Origin: Novosphingobium sp. MW5
GTDB taxonomy: Bacteria; Pseudomonadota; Alphaproteobacteria; Sphingomonadales; Sphingomonadaceae
Length of the DNA stretch: 55,000 bases
Assembly: GCA_025938935.1 (NCBI GenBank)
Contig: JAPCWB010000007.1
Location: 1 to 55,000, forward strand
Direction of reading: 5' to 3'
Shown: in pieces, positions 29,602 to 38,565 of the stretch
Position numbering within the stretch: the stretch's first letter is position 1
How the letters are laid out: the number at the start of each line of letters is the position of its first letter
The notes under the pieces: model-generated
Told to the model about the DNA's origin: nothing
Seen by the model: only the letters and a program-made list of their open reading frames with translations
Database searches by the model: none
Program-made: the position numbers and the translations under genes

Positions 29602-30953
29602 TTACGCGTCGTCCTCATCCTCCGCGACCAGCTTTTCCAGCTCTTCCTTGGTCACCGTCTTGTCGCTCACCTTGGCAAGCTCCAGAATGTAATCGACGAC
29701 TTTTTCCTCGTAGATCGGTGCCCGCAGGGACGCAAGGGCCTGCTGGTTGTTCTTGTAGAATTCGAACACCTGCTGCTCCTGTCCCGGGAACTGGCGGACG
29801 CGATCGTAAAGAGCGCGCTGCAGTTCTTCGTCGGTGACCTGGATGTCGTTCTTCTCACCGATCTCGGACAGCACAAGACCGAGGCGGACACGGCGCTCGG
29901 CGATCTTGCGGTATTCCGCCTTCGCCTCTCTCTTCCGTGGTCTCTTCGTCCTCGAAAGTCTTTTCGTTGCGCTTCATGTCTTCTTCGACCTGGCGCCAAA
30001 CGACGTCGAACTCGGATTCGAGCAGTTTCTCCGGCAGGTCGAAGGAATAGTGCTCGTCAAGCTTGTCGAGCAGCTGGCGCTTGACGCGTTGGCGGGTCAA
30101 GGCGCCGAACTGGCTTTCGATCTGGCCGCGCACGATTTCCTTCAGCTGGTCGAGGGACTCAAGGCCGAGCCCTTTCGCGAAGTCATCGTCAACGGTGGCT
30201 TCGCCGGGCGCCGCAACGTCCTTGACGGTCACGTCCAAGGTGGCTGCCTTGCCGGCGAGATGCGCCGCCGGGTAGTCTTCCGGGAACGTCAGTTCGACGA
30301 CCTTCTCGTCGCCGGCCTTGAGGTTGATCAGCTGATCTTCAAAACCCGGGATGAACTGGCCGGAGCCCAGTACCAGCATGCCGTTTTCGTCGGCACCGCC
30401 CTCAAACGGCTCGCCGTCGATCTTGCCGACATAGGACATGGTGATCCGTCGCCGCCGCCGGCGGGACCATCCTTCGTGTCGAACGGCGTGTTGTTCTTGG
30501 CGATTTCGGCAATCTGCTGGTCGACTTCCTCGTCGGCGATTTCGACGACCGGGCGCTCGATTTCAATGCCGGAGAAATCCATGATCTCGAATTCCGGCAG
30601 CACGTCGTAGGTCATCGTGAAGGACAGATCGGCGTCGCCGGCCAGGATCTTTTCCGCATCTTCTTCCGGCAGGTCGATTTCCGGCGTCAGCGCCGGGCGC
30701 TCGGAGCGCTCCTCAACGGCCTTCTGGGTGGATCTCCTTGGATCGTGTTCGACAGGATCTCGGCCATGGCCTGGCGGCCATACATCTTTTTCAGGTGCCC
30801 GACCGGAACTTTGCCCGGGCGGAAGCCCTTGATGTTAGCCTTGGTTTCAAGCTCGTTCAGATAGTCATCGAGCTTGCTGGCGAGATCGTTCGCCGGAACA
30901 TCGATTTTGAGCTCTCGCTTGAGGCCCTCGGCGAGGGTTTCGGTTACCTGCAT
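29602..30953 (-). CDS. tig: Trigger factor (frameshifted)
   Basis: Ribosome-bound chaperone with peptidyl-prolyl isomerase activity. The N-terminal ribosome-binding domain starts MQVTETLAEGLKRELKIDVP at 30953 and carries the ribosome-docking signature NIKGFRPGKVPVGHLKKMYG near residue 40. The FKBP-like domain includes GSGQFIPGFEDQLINLKAGD, and the C-terminal domain ends EELEKLVAEDEDDA at 29602. About 450 codons match the family. Indels lie near 30725, 30450 and 29930. Upstream gene of the tig-clpP-clpX-lon series. Confidence 0.96.
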
Positions 30954-31107
30954 GGGTTTTGTCGTCCTCGGTCCCGAGCGGCAATCCGCCCCGGAGGTTT
31001 TGTTTCTAGAATTCCGTGTGCCGCATTGCCAGCACTTCCCTTTTGCCGGAAGCGTTCAAACGGCAATGCATCGCCCTGGGAAAGCTCCAAGACGCACGAT
31101 GGGAGCG

Positions 31108-31135
31108 CGATAAAGCTTGGGCCCCAAAGTGTCAA
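31108..31135 (-). promoter_or_regulatory. Candidate promoter of tig
   Basis: Minus-strand -35 box TTGACA (31135-31130), a perfect consensus, and -10-like TTATCG (31113-31108) after 16 bases. The -10 match is poor. It lies about 155 bp before the tig start and just downstream of tRNA-Leu. Confidence 0.4.
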
Positions 31136-31211
31136 GGGGATTAGGGGATTTGGCGCAAAATCGCTGCCGGGACCCGGAACGCCTGCAACGGAACATGAAC
31201 AACGCTGATGG

Positions 31212-31293
<82 letters not shown>

Positions 31294-31334
31294 ATCTTAA
31301 GGGCACGGGCAGGCCCTGTATTTGAAGCGGGGCC

Positions 31335-31362
31335 TCTATAGCACCGCAGATTTCCCCGTCAA
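31335..31362 (-). promoter_or_regulatory. Sigma-70 type promoter for tRNA-Leu
   Basis: Minus-strand -35 box TTGACG (31362-31357) and -10 box TATAGA (31340-31335), 16 bases apart, 41 bp before the mature 5' end of tRNA-Leu and just beyond the inferred nnr stop codon at 31385. Confidence 0.7.
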
Positions 31363-31384
31363 AGGAAAAAGCGGCAAGGTGCTC

Positions 31385-32921
31385 TCAAGCCTCCCCGGAT
31401 TTGTCCACAAGTGCACGGATCGGCGCCTCAGGGCGGGCGCCAGGTCTTCCGCCGTCAGGCCCGGACCGGCTGCGTTGCCGGCTTCTCCGTGCAGCCAGAC
31501 GGCCTGGCAGGGCAGCCTCGAAGCCGGGAACGGCCTGCGCCAGCAGGCCGGCAATGATGCCGGCAAGAACGTCTCCCGCCCCGGCCGTCGCCAGCCAGGG
31601 GGCGCGCTGCGGTTGATCGCGGCCCGGCCGTCAGGCGCGGCGACAACCGTGTCCGGCCCTTTCAGAGAGGACCACTGCTCCCGAACGCACTGCCGCCTCA
31701 CGGGCGCGCTTGAGTTTGTCGCCCTCGATGTCGGGAAACAGCCGGGCGAATTCTCCATCATGCGGCGTCAAAACGGCCGGCGACCGGGCCGCCTGGATGC
31801 GCGCGAATAGCGCATCCGGATCCGCCGCAAAACTCAGTCAGTGCGTCGGCATCGAGCACCACGGCCCTGCGGCATTCCAGAATGGCAGCGATCGCCGCAC
31901 AGGTTTCATCGCCTACCCCGTAGCCCGGCCCGATCAGGACGGCGTTGAGCCGCTTGTCGGCAAGAAATCCGGGGATGGCATCCACATCCGCCACTTTATT
32001 CAGCATCACCACCGTCAGGTGGCTGGCATTCACCATCATCGCATCGGGGGGTGATGCCAGGGTGACCAGTCCGGCTCCGGCTCTGAGCGCTGCCCCCGCC
32101 GCCAGCCTTGCGGCCCCGGTTCTGGCCATCGGCCCGCTGAAGACGACCGCATGGCCCCTGGTATATTTGTGACCCGCCGGATCAGGGCGCGGCCAGGGAG
32201 CCCAACCAGAGGTCCGGGCAATTGTGAAAGGTCGCGGGCGCGATCTGATCGAGCACGTCCGGCCGGATGCCGATATCGGCAACGCTCACCCTGCCGCACA
32301 GGCCCCGGCCCGGAAAGAGCAGATGCCCCGGCTTTTCGCGGAAAAACGTTATCGTCGCGCGCGCCTTTATCGCCCCGCCCAGGATCGCGCCGTCCGCTCC
32401 ATTGAGGCCTGAAGGCAGATCGACGGCAAGGACAGGAACGCCGGACCGATTAACCGCTTCCACAAGCGCAAGCACCGCTCCCGACAGCGGCCTGTCCAGC
32501 CCTGCACCGAACAAGGCGTCGATGACGAGTTCCGCGCGTTCAAGCGCCGGGGTCAAATCGCTTGCGACACCATCGCCCTCCAGCGCCGCGGCGTACGGCA
32601 ACTCCATATGACCGAAGGCTTCGAGCGCATCTCCCTTGAGATGTTCCGCCGGCCTGATCAGCCGGACATCGACAGAGTGACCGGCGGCCGCGAGGTACCG
32701 CGCCGCAACAAAGCCGTCGCCGCCGTTGTTTCCCGGACCGCACAGCACGAGGATGGGCCGGATGCCGGAGACCATACGTTCAGCCGCGCGCGCAACGGCC
32801 GGCCGGCCCGCTCCATCAGGTCGATGCCCGGCACGCCCCTTTCAACGGTCAACCGGTCGGCCCGCCCCATTTCCTCCGGCGTCAGCAATACCGCTTCCGA
32901 TTTATATCTGTTGCTTGTCAT
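31385..32921 (-). CDS. nnr: Bifunctional NAD(P)H-hydrate repair enzyme (frameshifted)
   Basis: Repairs hydrated NAD(P)H: an N-terminal epimerase and a C-terminal ADP/ATP-dependent dehydratase. Start MTSNRYKSEAVLLTPEEMGR at 32921. The epimerase half has VLCGPGNNGGDGFVAARYLA and AVDLPSGLNGADG. The dehydratase half starts after about residue 215 with GHAVVFSGPMARTGAARLAA, LIGPGYGVGDET, VLDADALTEF and, after further shifts, WLATAGAGDVLAGIIAGLLA. Shifts lie near 32770, 32190, 31835, 31665 and 31595. About 512 codons is normal. The stop at 31385 fits the reading DKSGEA after a last shift; as written the frame runs to 31336. Confidence 0.93.
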
Positions 32922-33160
32922 TGCCTGCCGATCTCACATACTCCTGTGCCGGTACTGTGCACAGGCGCCTGATTTTTGTCGAGCGGAAGCGTGGAACACG
33001 AATGGAGGTCGCATTTGCGCTCATTTTTTAGGCGAGGTGCATATTTTTTGATCAATATCTCGCGCAGGGCAGTGCTACAGTGCGGCCCAAGGCGAGAAAG
33101 TTGCCGCTTTTAGTGGCGGAATTCCCGGCTCCGAAAGAAATTGGGATCATTGTTCCCGGA
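32922..33160. other. Divergent nnr/glnB upstream region
   Basis: The 366-bp gap between the divergent nnr and glnB starts has no gene. It contains two A/T-rich runs, CATTTTTTA and CATATTTTTTGATCAATA (33020-33058), and several TGCAC/GTGC half-sites (GTGCACAG near 32957, GTGCATA near 33039). These could include NtrC or other enhancer sites for the sigma-54 promoter, but none matches the full NtrC palindrome. Confidence 0.35.
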
Positions 33161-33177
33161 TTGGCACGCATCATGCT
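33161..33177 (+). promoter_or_regulatory. Sigma-54 promoter for glnB-glnA
   Basis: TTGGCACG-CATC-ATGCT matches the -24/-12 consensus (GG at 33163-33164 and GC at 33175-33176, exactly ten bases between). Transcription would begin near 33188, 100 bp before glnB. Sigma-54 and NtrC control of glnB-glnA under nitrogen limitation is established in related bacteria, which fits. Confidence 0.82.
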
Positions 33178-33287
33178 TTGAAGCCTGCAACGGTCCCCAA
33201 CGGCCTCCGGGTCTGTTGGACCTTAAGCCTGCCTGAGGCAAGGGCCTGCGAACACTTCCGGCCAGATATGGAGAGAGACACAAGGTG

Positions 33288-33626
33288 ATGAAAAAGATCG
33301 AGGCGATCATCAAACCCTTCAAACTGGACGAGGTCAAAGAAGCTCTGCAGGAGGTTGGCCTTCAGGGCATAACCGTGACCGAAGCCAAGGGTTTTGGCCG
33401 TCAGAAGGGCCACACGGAATTATACCGCGGCGCGGAATACGTCGTGGACTTCCTGCCGAAGGTTAAGGTGGAAATCGTGCTTGGCGACGAAATGGTCGAA
33501 AAAGCCGTCGAAGCGATCCGCTCCGCCGCGCAAACCGGTCGCATTGGCGACGGCAAGATCTTTGTATCCAATATTGAAGAAGCTGTCGCATCCGGACCGG
33601 AGAGTCCGGCATCGACGCTATCTGAC
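33288..33626 (+). CDS. glnB: Nitrogen regulatory protein P-II (one shift near the end)
   Basis: Trimeric signal protein that senses 2-oxoglutarate, ATP/ADP and, through uridylylation, glutamine. Start MKKIEAIIKPFKLDEVKEAL; ATG at 33288 is preferred over an in-frame GTG one codon earlier. The T-loop has the uridylylation Tyr in GHTELYRGAEYVVDFLPK (Tyr 51). Nucleotide-binding IGDGKIFV follows. One missing C near 33590 changes the frame; with it restored the end reads AVRIRTGESGIDAI, the universal P-II C-terminus, with the stop at 33624-33626 and 112 residues. Upstream of glnA by 122 bp, in one operon. Confidence 0.97.
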
Positions 33627-33748
33627 TCCCATTCCGGCGCCTGCCGGTAATCCGAATTCCGGTCTGCGCAAGGAGCCGAAGGTATGACGCCCTGCCCGGC
33701 CGGAACCAAACCCAACTGTTCACACGAAAAACTAAAGGGATGGACAAT

Positions 33749-35160
33749 ATGACCACTGCCGCTGAAGTCCTGAAGGAAATTCAGGAAAAGGACGTGAAAT
33801 TCGTCGACCTGCGATTTACCGACCCCAAGGGTAAGATGCAGCACGTCACCATGGACGTTGGCCTTGTTGACGAAGACATGTTCGCAGAAGGCGTTGCTTT
33901 CGACGGCTCGTCCATTGCCGGCTGGAAGGCCATCAACGAGTCCGACATGATGCTGATCCTTGATCCGGAATCCGCTCACATCGACCCGTTCTTCGCCCAG
34001 TCCACAATGGCGATCTTCTGCGACATCGTCGACCCGGTCACCGGCGAGGGCTACAACCGCGATCCGCGCATGACCGCCAAAAAGGCCGAAGCCTACGTCA
34101 AGTCCGGCGGATTCGGCGACACGGTATATGTCGGTCCGGAAGCCGAATTCTTCATGTTCGACGACGTTCGCTTCAATGCGGACCCGTACAACACCGGCTT
34201 CATTCTGGACAGCGCTGGAACTGCCGTCCAACATGGGCTCCGAATACGAGACCGGCAACCTCGGCCACCGTCCGCGCACCAAAGGCGGCTACTTCCCGGT
34301 TCCGCCGGTCGACAGCGCCCAGGACATCCGTTCCGAAATGCTGTCGGTCATGGCCGAAATGGGCGTCCCGACCGAAAAGCATCACCACGAAGTGGCTGCT
34401 GCCCAGCACGAACTCGGCATGAAGTTCGACAACCTGACCAAATGCGCCGACAACATGCAGATCTACAAGTATGTCGTGCATCAGGTTGCGCATGCCTATG
34501 GCAAGACCGCAGCCTTCATGCCGAAGCCGGTCTTCGGCGACAACGGCACCGGCATGCACTGCCACCTGTCGATCTGGAAGGGCGGCGAGCCGACCTTTGC
34601 CGGCAACCAGTATGCCGATCTTTCCGAGACCTGCCTGTACTTCATCGGCGGTATCCTGAAGCACGCAAAGGCACTGAACGCCTTCACCAACCCGTCCACC
34701 AACTCCTACAAGCGCCTGGTACCGGGTTACGAAGCACCGGTTCTTCTGGCCTATTCCTCGCGTAACCGGTCGGCATCCTGCCGCATCCCGTTCACCGCTT
34801 CTCCGAAGGCGAAACGCGTCGAAGTCCGCTTCCCGGATCCGTCCGCGAACCCGTATCTGTGCTTCTCGGCTCTGCTCATGGCCGGCCTTGACGGGATCAA
34901 GAACAAGATCCATCCGGGCGACGCCATGGACAAGAACCTCTACGACCTTCCGCCGGAAGAACTCTCGGAAATCCCGACCGCTTTGCGGATCCCTGCGCGA
35001 AGCGCTGGAAGCTGTCGATGCCGACCGCGAGTTCCTGAAACTCGGCGGCGTGTTCGATGACGACCAGATCGACGCTTACATCGAACTGAAGATGGAAGAG
35101 GTCGAGCGCTTCGAAATGACCCCGCACCCGGTCGAATTCGACATGTACTACTCCGTCTAA
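33749..35160 (+). CDS. glnA: Glutamine synthetase, type I (frameshifted)
   Basis: Makes glutamine from glutamate, ammonia and ATP; dodecamer. Start MTTAAEVLKEIQEKDVKFVD at 33749 with AAAGGGA about 10 bases before; an ATG at 33740 is also in frame. Key segments are FAEGVAFDGSSIAGWKAI, GPEAEFFMFDD with the metal-binding glutamate, EKHHHEVAAAQHELGMKFD, FGDNGTGMHCHLSIW, NPSTNSYKRLVPGYEAP and NRSASCRIP. The adenylylation Tyr lies in DKNLYDLPPEE near residue 397, so activity can be modulated by GlnE. Shifts lie at about 34215 (one extra G) and 34985. About 470 codons, ending EFDMYYSV. Confidence 0.97.
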
Positions 35161-35182
35161 GACCTCCGGTCTTGCGGCAACG

Positions 35183-35210
35183 AAAACCCCGGCGAAAGCT
35201 GGGGTTTTTT
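35183..35210 (+). terminator. Terminator of glnA
   Basis: Stem CCCCGGC (35187-35193) with GCTGGGG (35198-35204) around a GAAA tetraloop, flanked by AAAA and followed by TTTTTT. It starts 26 bp after the glnA stop. Confidence 0.92.
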
Positions 35211-35275
35211 GTTGCAGTCCAGACGGTCCCGCGCTGGATGTGCGTCGCGATTGAACGACCTGCTGCGAGCCCCGC

Positions 35276-36351
35276 CTAACCGTTTGCCGCCAGCCAGTCG
35301 GCCAGCGACGGCCGCTTGTTTCTCCCTCGTCCGCGCATGGCGGGTGACGCGATCATCGCGTTGAGCACCGCTTCCTGCGTCGTCTCCTGCGGCCGCCTGG
35401 AACAGAATGTCGATCCTGTCCTCCACGAGTATCTCGCGCACGACAAAATCGCTCGAAGCAAATGGGCGACGCGCCCTGCCGTGGTGAACGCCAGCGCGAT
35501 GTCGCCGCTGCCATTGCCGTAAAAGGCGCCCAGACGCGCAAGGCCGGCCCCGGCGCCTTTGCAATCCGTTTGAGTTGCCTGCTTTCCAGCGGCACATCGG
35601 TGGCTAGGACGACAATGACGGAGCCGCGCTCCTCCGCCCGTTTCAGATCCTTCGGATGCGGCCTCCCGCCATCCGGCAGGACCAGGTCGCCGGGCCGGCC
35701 GAAATTTGCCAGCACAAGCGCGCCGAGCGTGAACCTGCGCCCATCCAGTTCATACACGCGCGAAGCCGAGCCGATGCCGCCCTTGAAGCCGAAGGCGCTC
35801 ATCCCGGTGCCTGCCCCCACGCTGCCCTGTTCGAAGCTCTCCGACGCCGCTTCGATCGCCGCGACCACATGCGCTTCCGTCAGGGCCATGGCCTGGATGT
35901 CGCTGAGATAGCCGTCATTGCATTCCAGGACCACCGGATTGACGGTTCCGGTCGAGCGGCCGATTTCCGGGTTCTCCGAAATGGCCCGGCGGATCAGTGC
36001 ATTGACGCCAGTGCCGACCCCGAAAGTGTTGGTCAGAAGCACGGGCGTTTCCAGCGTGCCCAGTTCATCCACCTGTACGAGCCCGGCGCTTTTGCCGAAT
36101 CCGTTGATCACCTCGACCGCAGCGGTAAGCTTTTCGCAGAAGAGATTGCCCTGATGAGGCAGCAGCGCCGTAAATCCGGTCCGTAAGTCTCCGTCTCTCA
36201 AGGTGAAATGACCGACAGTCACACCCGCAACATCTGCAATCGTGTTGCCCTTCCCTGCCTCCAGCGTTCCACAGGCAAGACCATATAGAGCTGCAAGGGG
36301 AGCGGGATTTGGAAGACATGGGCACCTGACCTCAGATCCGAGCTTGCTCAT
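35276..36351 (-). CDS. P1 (S58, DmpA-type) family peptidase (shifts near the end)
   Basis: Member of the N-terminal nucleophile aminopeptidase family that includes DmpA and beta-aminopeptidases, which self-cleave into two chains. It shows NTIADVAGVTVGHFTLRDGD near residue 35, VLLTNTFGVGTGVNALIR, VVLECNDGYLSDIQ, and the region GAGTGMSAFGFKGGIGSASR near residue 215, which resembles the family's autoprocessing Gly-Ser/Thr site. After shifts near 35510 and 35400 it continues AVLNAMIASPAMRGRGRNKR and ends DWLAANG at 35276. About 358 codons fits. Convergent with glnA. Substrate unknown. Confidence 0.88.
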
Positions 36352-36383
36352 TAAACAGGCAGACCCGGAGCAGGCTCAACACG

Positions 36384-36403
36384 AAAAAACCTCCACCAGG
36401 AGG
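36384..36403 (-). terminator. Terminator of the small exported protein gene
   Basis: Minus-strand stem CCTCC/GGAGG (36403-36399 and 36394-36390) with a 4-base loop and six T residues. It is 34 bp after the stop of the gene at 36438-36725. Confidence 0.75.
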
Positions 36404-36437
36404 CTCCTTCGTTTTGGACTTTGGGTTTTGGGCTGAC

Positions 36438-36725
36438 TTAGAAACAAACCTGACGGTAGCCGACGACGATATATTGGCCGTGATAGGGGCTCCAGCGCTG
36501 GACCGGCTCGTTGTGGCAGCGCACAGGGGCGTAAACAGGGGCGTAATAGCGGGGTTTGGCCTGCGAGGCGATGATCGCACCGGCGGCAAGGCCGATGATG
36601 GCGCCGGCTGCGAGGGCTCCCCCGCGGTTCCTGTTCCCGGCGAAGGCTTCGTTCGGCGTGATGGTGACTGCGGCGGTTGCCAGAGTGGCAACGGCAACGG
36701 CGGCGATGGCAAACTTGCGAAACAT
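36438..36725 (-). CDS. Small exported protein with glycine-zipper stretch, function unknown
   Basis: Intact, 95 residues. A clear signal peptide, MFRKFAIAAVAVATLATAAV with the cut near ANEAFA-like residues 26-29, is followed by a glycine-alanine zipper GGALAAGAIIGLAAGAIIAS and a Tyr/Pro-rich C-terminal part with two cysteines (PVRCHNEPVQRW and a terminal QVCF), which could form one disulfide in the periplasm. This layout recalls small BA14K-like or glycine-zipper envelope proteins of alphaproteobacteria, but I cannot name the family. The start at 36725 is chosen because the ribosome site GAGAGGAGC is just upstream; an ATG 18 codons earlier is ignored. Confidence 0.8.
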   Translation of the reverse strand: MFRKFAIAAVAVATLATAAVTITPNEAFAGNRNRGGALAAGAIIGLAAGAIIASQAKPRYYAPVYAPVRCHNEPVQRWSPYHGQYIVVGYRQVCF

Positions 36726-36907
36726 GACGGCTCCTCTCGAATGATCTTCAACAGCAGGCTCATTGCTGATGAAAACCACCTATGCGCCGCCGTTGCGTCC
36801 CAGGCTGTGACCACCATCACGTTGGGTCACTTTCACGCAATTGTGGTATGGAGGCGTGTAGTCTTCTGCTGTTTCGCTGACCTTGACCTACGTGAAAGGA
36901 GTTGCCG

Positions 36908-37206
36908 ATGTGGGTGATCATGGCGGTTTCCATCCAGTTGCTGGCCGGGCCGAATGTCTGGCCTGTGACCGAAGAAGGCACCTTCGAAGATGAAGCCGCC
37001 CGTCTGGCCGCGCTCGACGAAGCCGTGCCGCGAACGCTGTCGGAAACCATGCGTCTTGCGTGGGAAGCGGGGGAACTGAAATACATCTGCGTCAAGGCGC
37101 GCGGCGCCGGCCCGTCCCGCAAACTGACCGCCCCCGCACCGCATTTCCCCCGGCTGGCCGGTTTTTCCGGGCAGCCGCAATTTACGAGTCACCCCGCACG
37201 CGCTAG
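36908..37206 (+). CDS. Small protein of unknown function upstream of tyrS
   Basis: ATG at 36908 follows an excellent AAAGGAG ribosome site (36894-36900). The product begins MWVIMAVSIQLLAGPNVWPV, then EEGTFEDEAARLAALDEAVP and TLSETMRLAWEAGELKYICV. After about residue 65 the composition turns to Pro/Arg-rich, and the frame runs on into tyrS without a stop, so an indel probably hides the true end; TAG at 37204-37206 is one candidate. I do not recognise a family. It is 60-130 bp upstream of tyrS on the same strand. Confidence 0.5.
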
Positions 37207-37264
37207 AGCACGTCCGCAGAAACACCAGACGGTGGGCAAGAAAATACGGACGGACAGGGCAGGC

Positions 37265-38520
37265 ATGAGCGAGTTCAAATCGGACTTTCTAAACGTTCTT
37301 TCAGAACGCGGTTTCATTCATCAGATTTCCGATCCCAAGGGGCTCGATGACCTGTGCGCCACCGATACCGTAACCGCCTATATCGGCTTTGACTGCACGG
37401 CCCCGAGCCCGCATGCCGGTTCGCTCGTTCCGATCATGATGCTGCACTGGCTGCAAAAGACCGGACACCGTCCGATTGCGCTCATGGGCGGTGGCACCAC
37501 CCGACGTCGGTGATCCGTCCGGCAAGGATGAATCGCGCAAGCTGCTCACCGACGAAGCGATCGAGGACAACAAGGCCGGCATCCAGGAAGGTCTTCGAAA
37601 AGCTGCTGACATTCGGCGACGGCCCGACCGATGCCATGATGCTCGACAATGCCGACTGGCTGTTGAAGCTCAACTATGTCGACTTCCTGCGCGAGATCGG
37701 CCGGCACTTCTCCGTGAACCAGATGATCCAGCGCGATTCCGTCCGCCTGCGCCTGGAGCGCGAACAGCATCTGTCCTTCCTGGAATTCAACCACATGCTG
37801 CTCCAGGGCTACGACTACCTGGAAATCTACCGGCGCACCGGCTGCCGGCTGCAGATGGGCGGTTCCGACCAGTGGGGCAACATCCTTTCCGGCACCGACC
37901 TTGTCCGCCGCCTGGCTGATGTCGAGGCTTTCGCCCCTCACCTCGCCGCTTCTGACCACAGCCTCCGGTGCCAAGATGGGCAAGACCGCGGCCGGCGCGG
38001 TCTGGCTGAACGAGGAACAGCTCGCCTCCTATGACTATTGGCAATATTGGCGCAACACGGAGGACGCCGATGTCGAACGCTTCCTGAAGCTGTTCACCGT
38101 ACTGCCCATGGACGAAATTGCCCGCCTTGCCGCACTGGAAGGCTCCGAGATCAATGACGCAAAGAAGATCCTCGCTACCGAGGCGACGGCGCTGATCCAT
38201 GGCCGGGAAAAGGCGGAAGCGGCAGCGGAGACCGCCCGCAAGGCCTTCGAGGAAGGCGAGTCGGCTGAAGGCCTGCCCACGGTGGAGGTTCCGGAACTGA
38301 CCCTGAAGCGGGGCTCGGCGTCCTGTCGGCTTTCGTCATCGCAGGCCTTTGCGCATCCAACGGCGATGTCCGGCGCAACATCAAGGGTGGCGCCGTCAGG
38401 ATCAACGATCGCGGCGAACAGAACGAAAAGCGCCAGCTTTCCCTCGCAGACCTCACCGATGACGGCATCATCAACCTGTCGCTCGGAAAGAAGAAGCATG
38501 TGCTGCTGAAGCCGGTTTGA
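37265..38520 (+). CDS. tyrS: Tyrosyl-tRNA synthetase (frameshifted)
   Basis: Class I synthetase that charges tRNA-Tyr. Start MSEFKSDFLNVLSERGFIHQ at 37265. The HIGH-type motif is in GFDCTAPSPHAGSLVPIMML near residue 45, followed by QKTGHRPIALMGGGTT; the middle has FLEFNHMLLQGYDYLEIYR and CRLQMGGSDQWGNILSGTDL; the KMSKS-type loop is GAKMGKTAAGAVWLN near residue 240. The C-terminal S4 domain carries IKGGAVRINDRGEQNEKR and ends SLGKKKHVLLKPV. Shifts lie near 37500, 37590, 37945 and 38310. About 418 codons is normal. Convergent with the AsmA-like gene. Confidence 0.96.
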
Positions 38521-38538
38521 CCACAGCCGGCAGGAGGC

Positions 38539-38557
38539 GCCGGGCTCGCTGCCCGGC
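38539..38557. terminator. GC-rich hairpin between convergent tyrS and AsmA-like gene
   Basis: Stem GCCGGGC (38539-38545) and GCCCGGC (38551-38557) with loop TCGCT, 18 bp after the tyrS stop and near the end of the facing gene. No U-tract on either strand. It may slow both converging polymerases. Confidence 0.5.
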
Positions 38558-38565
38558 CCGTCATG

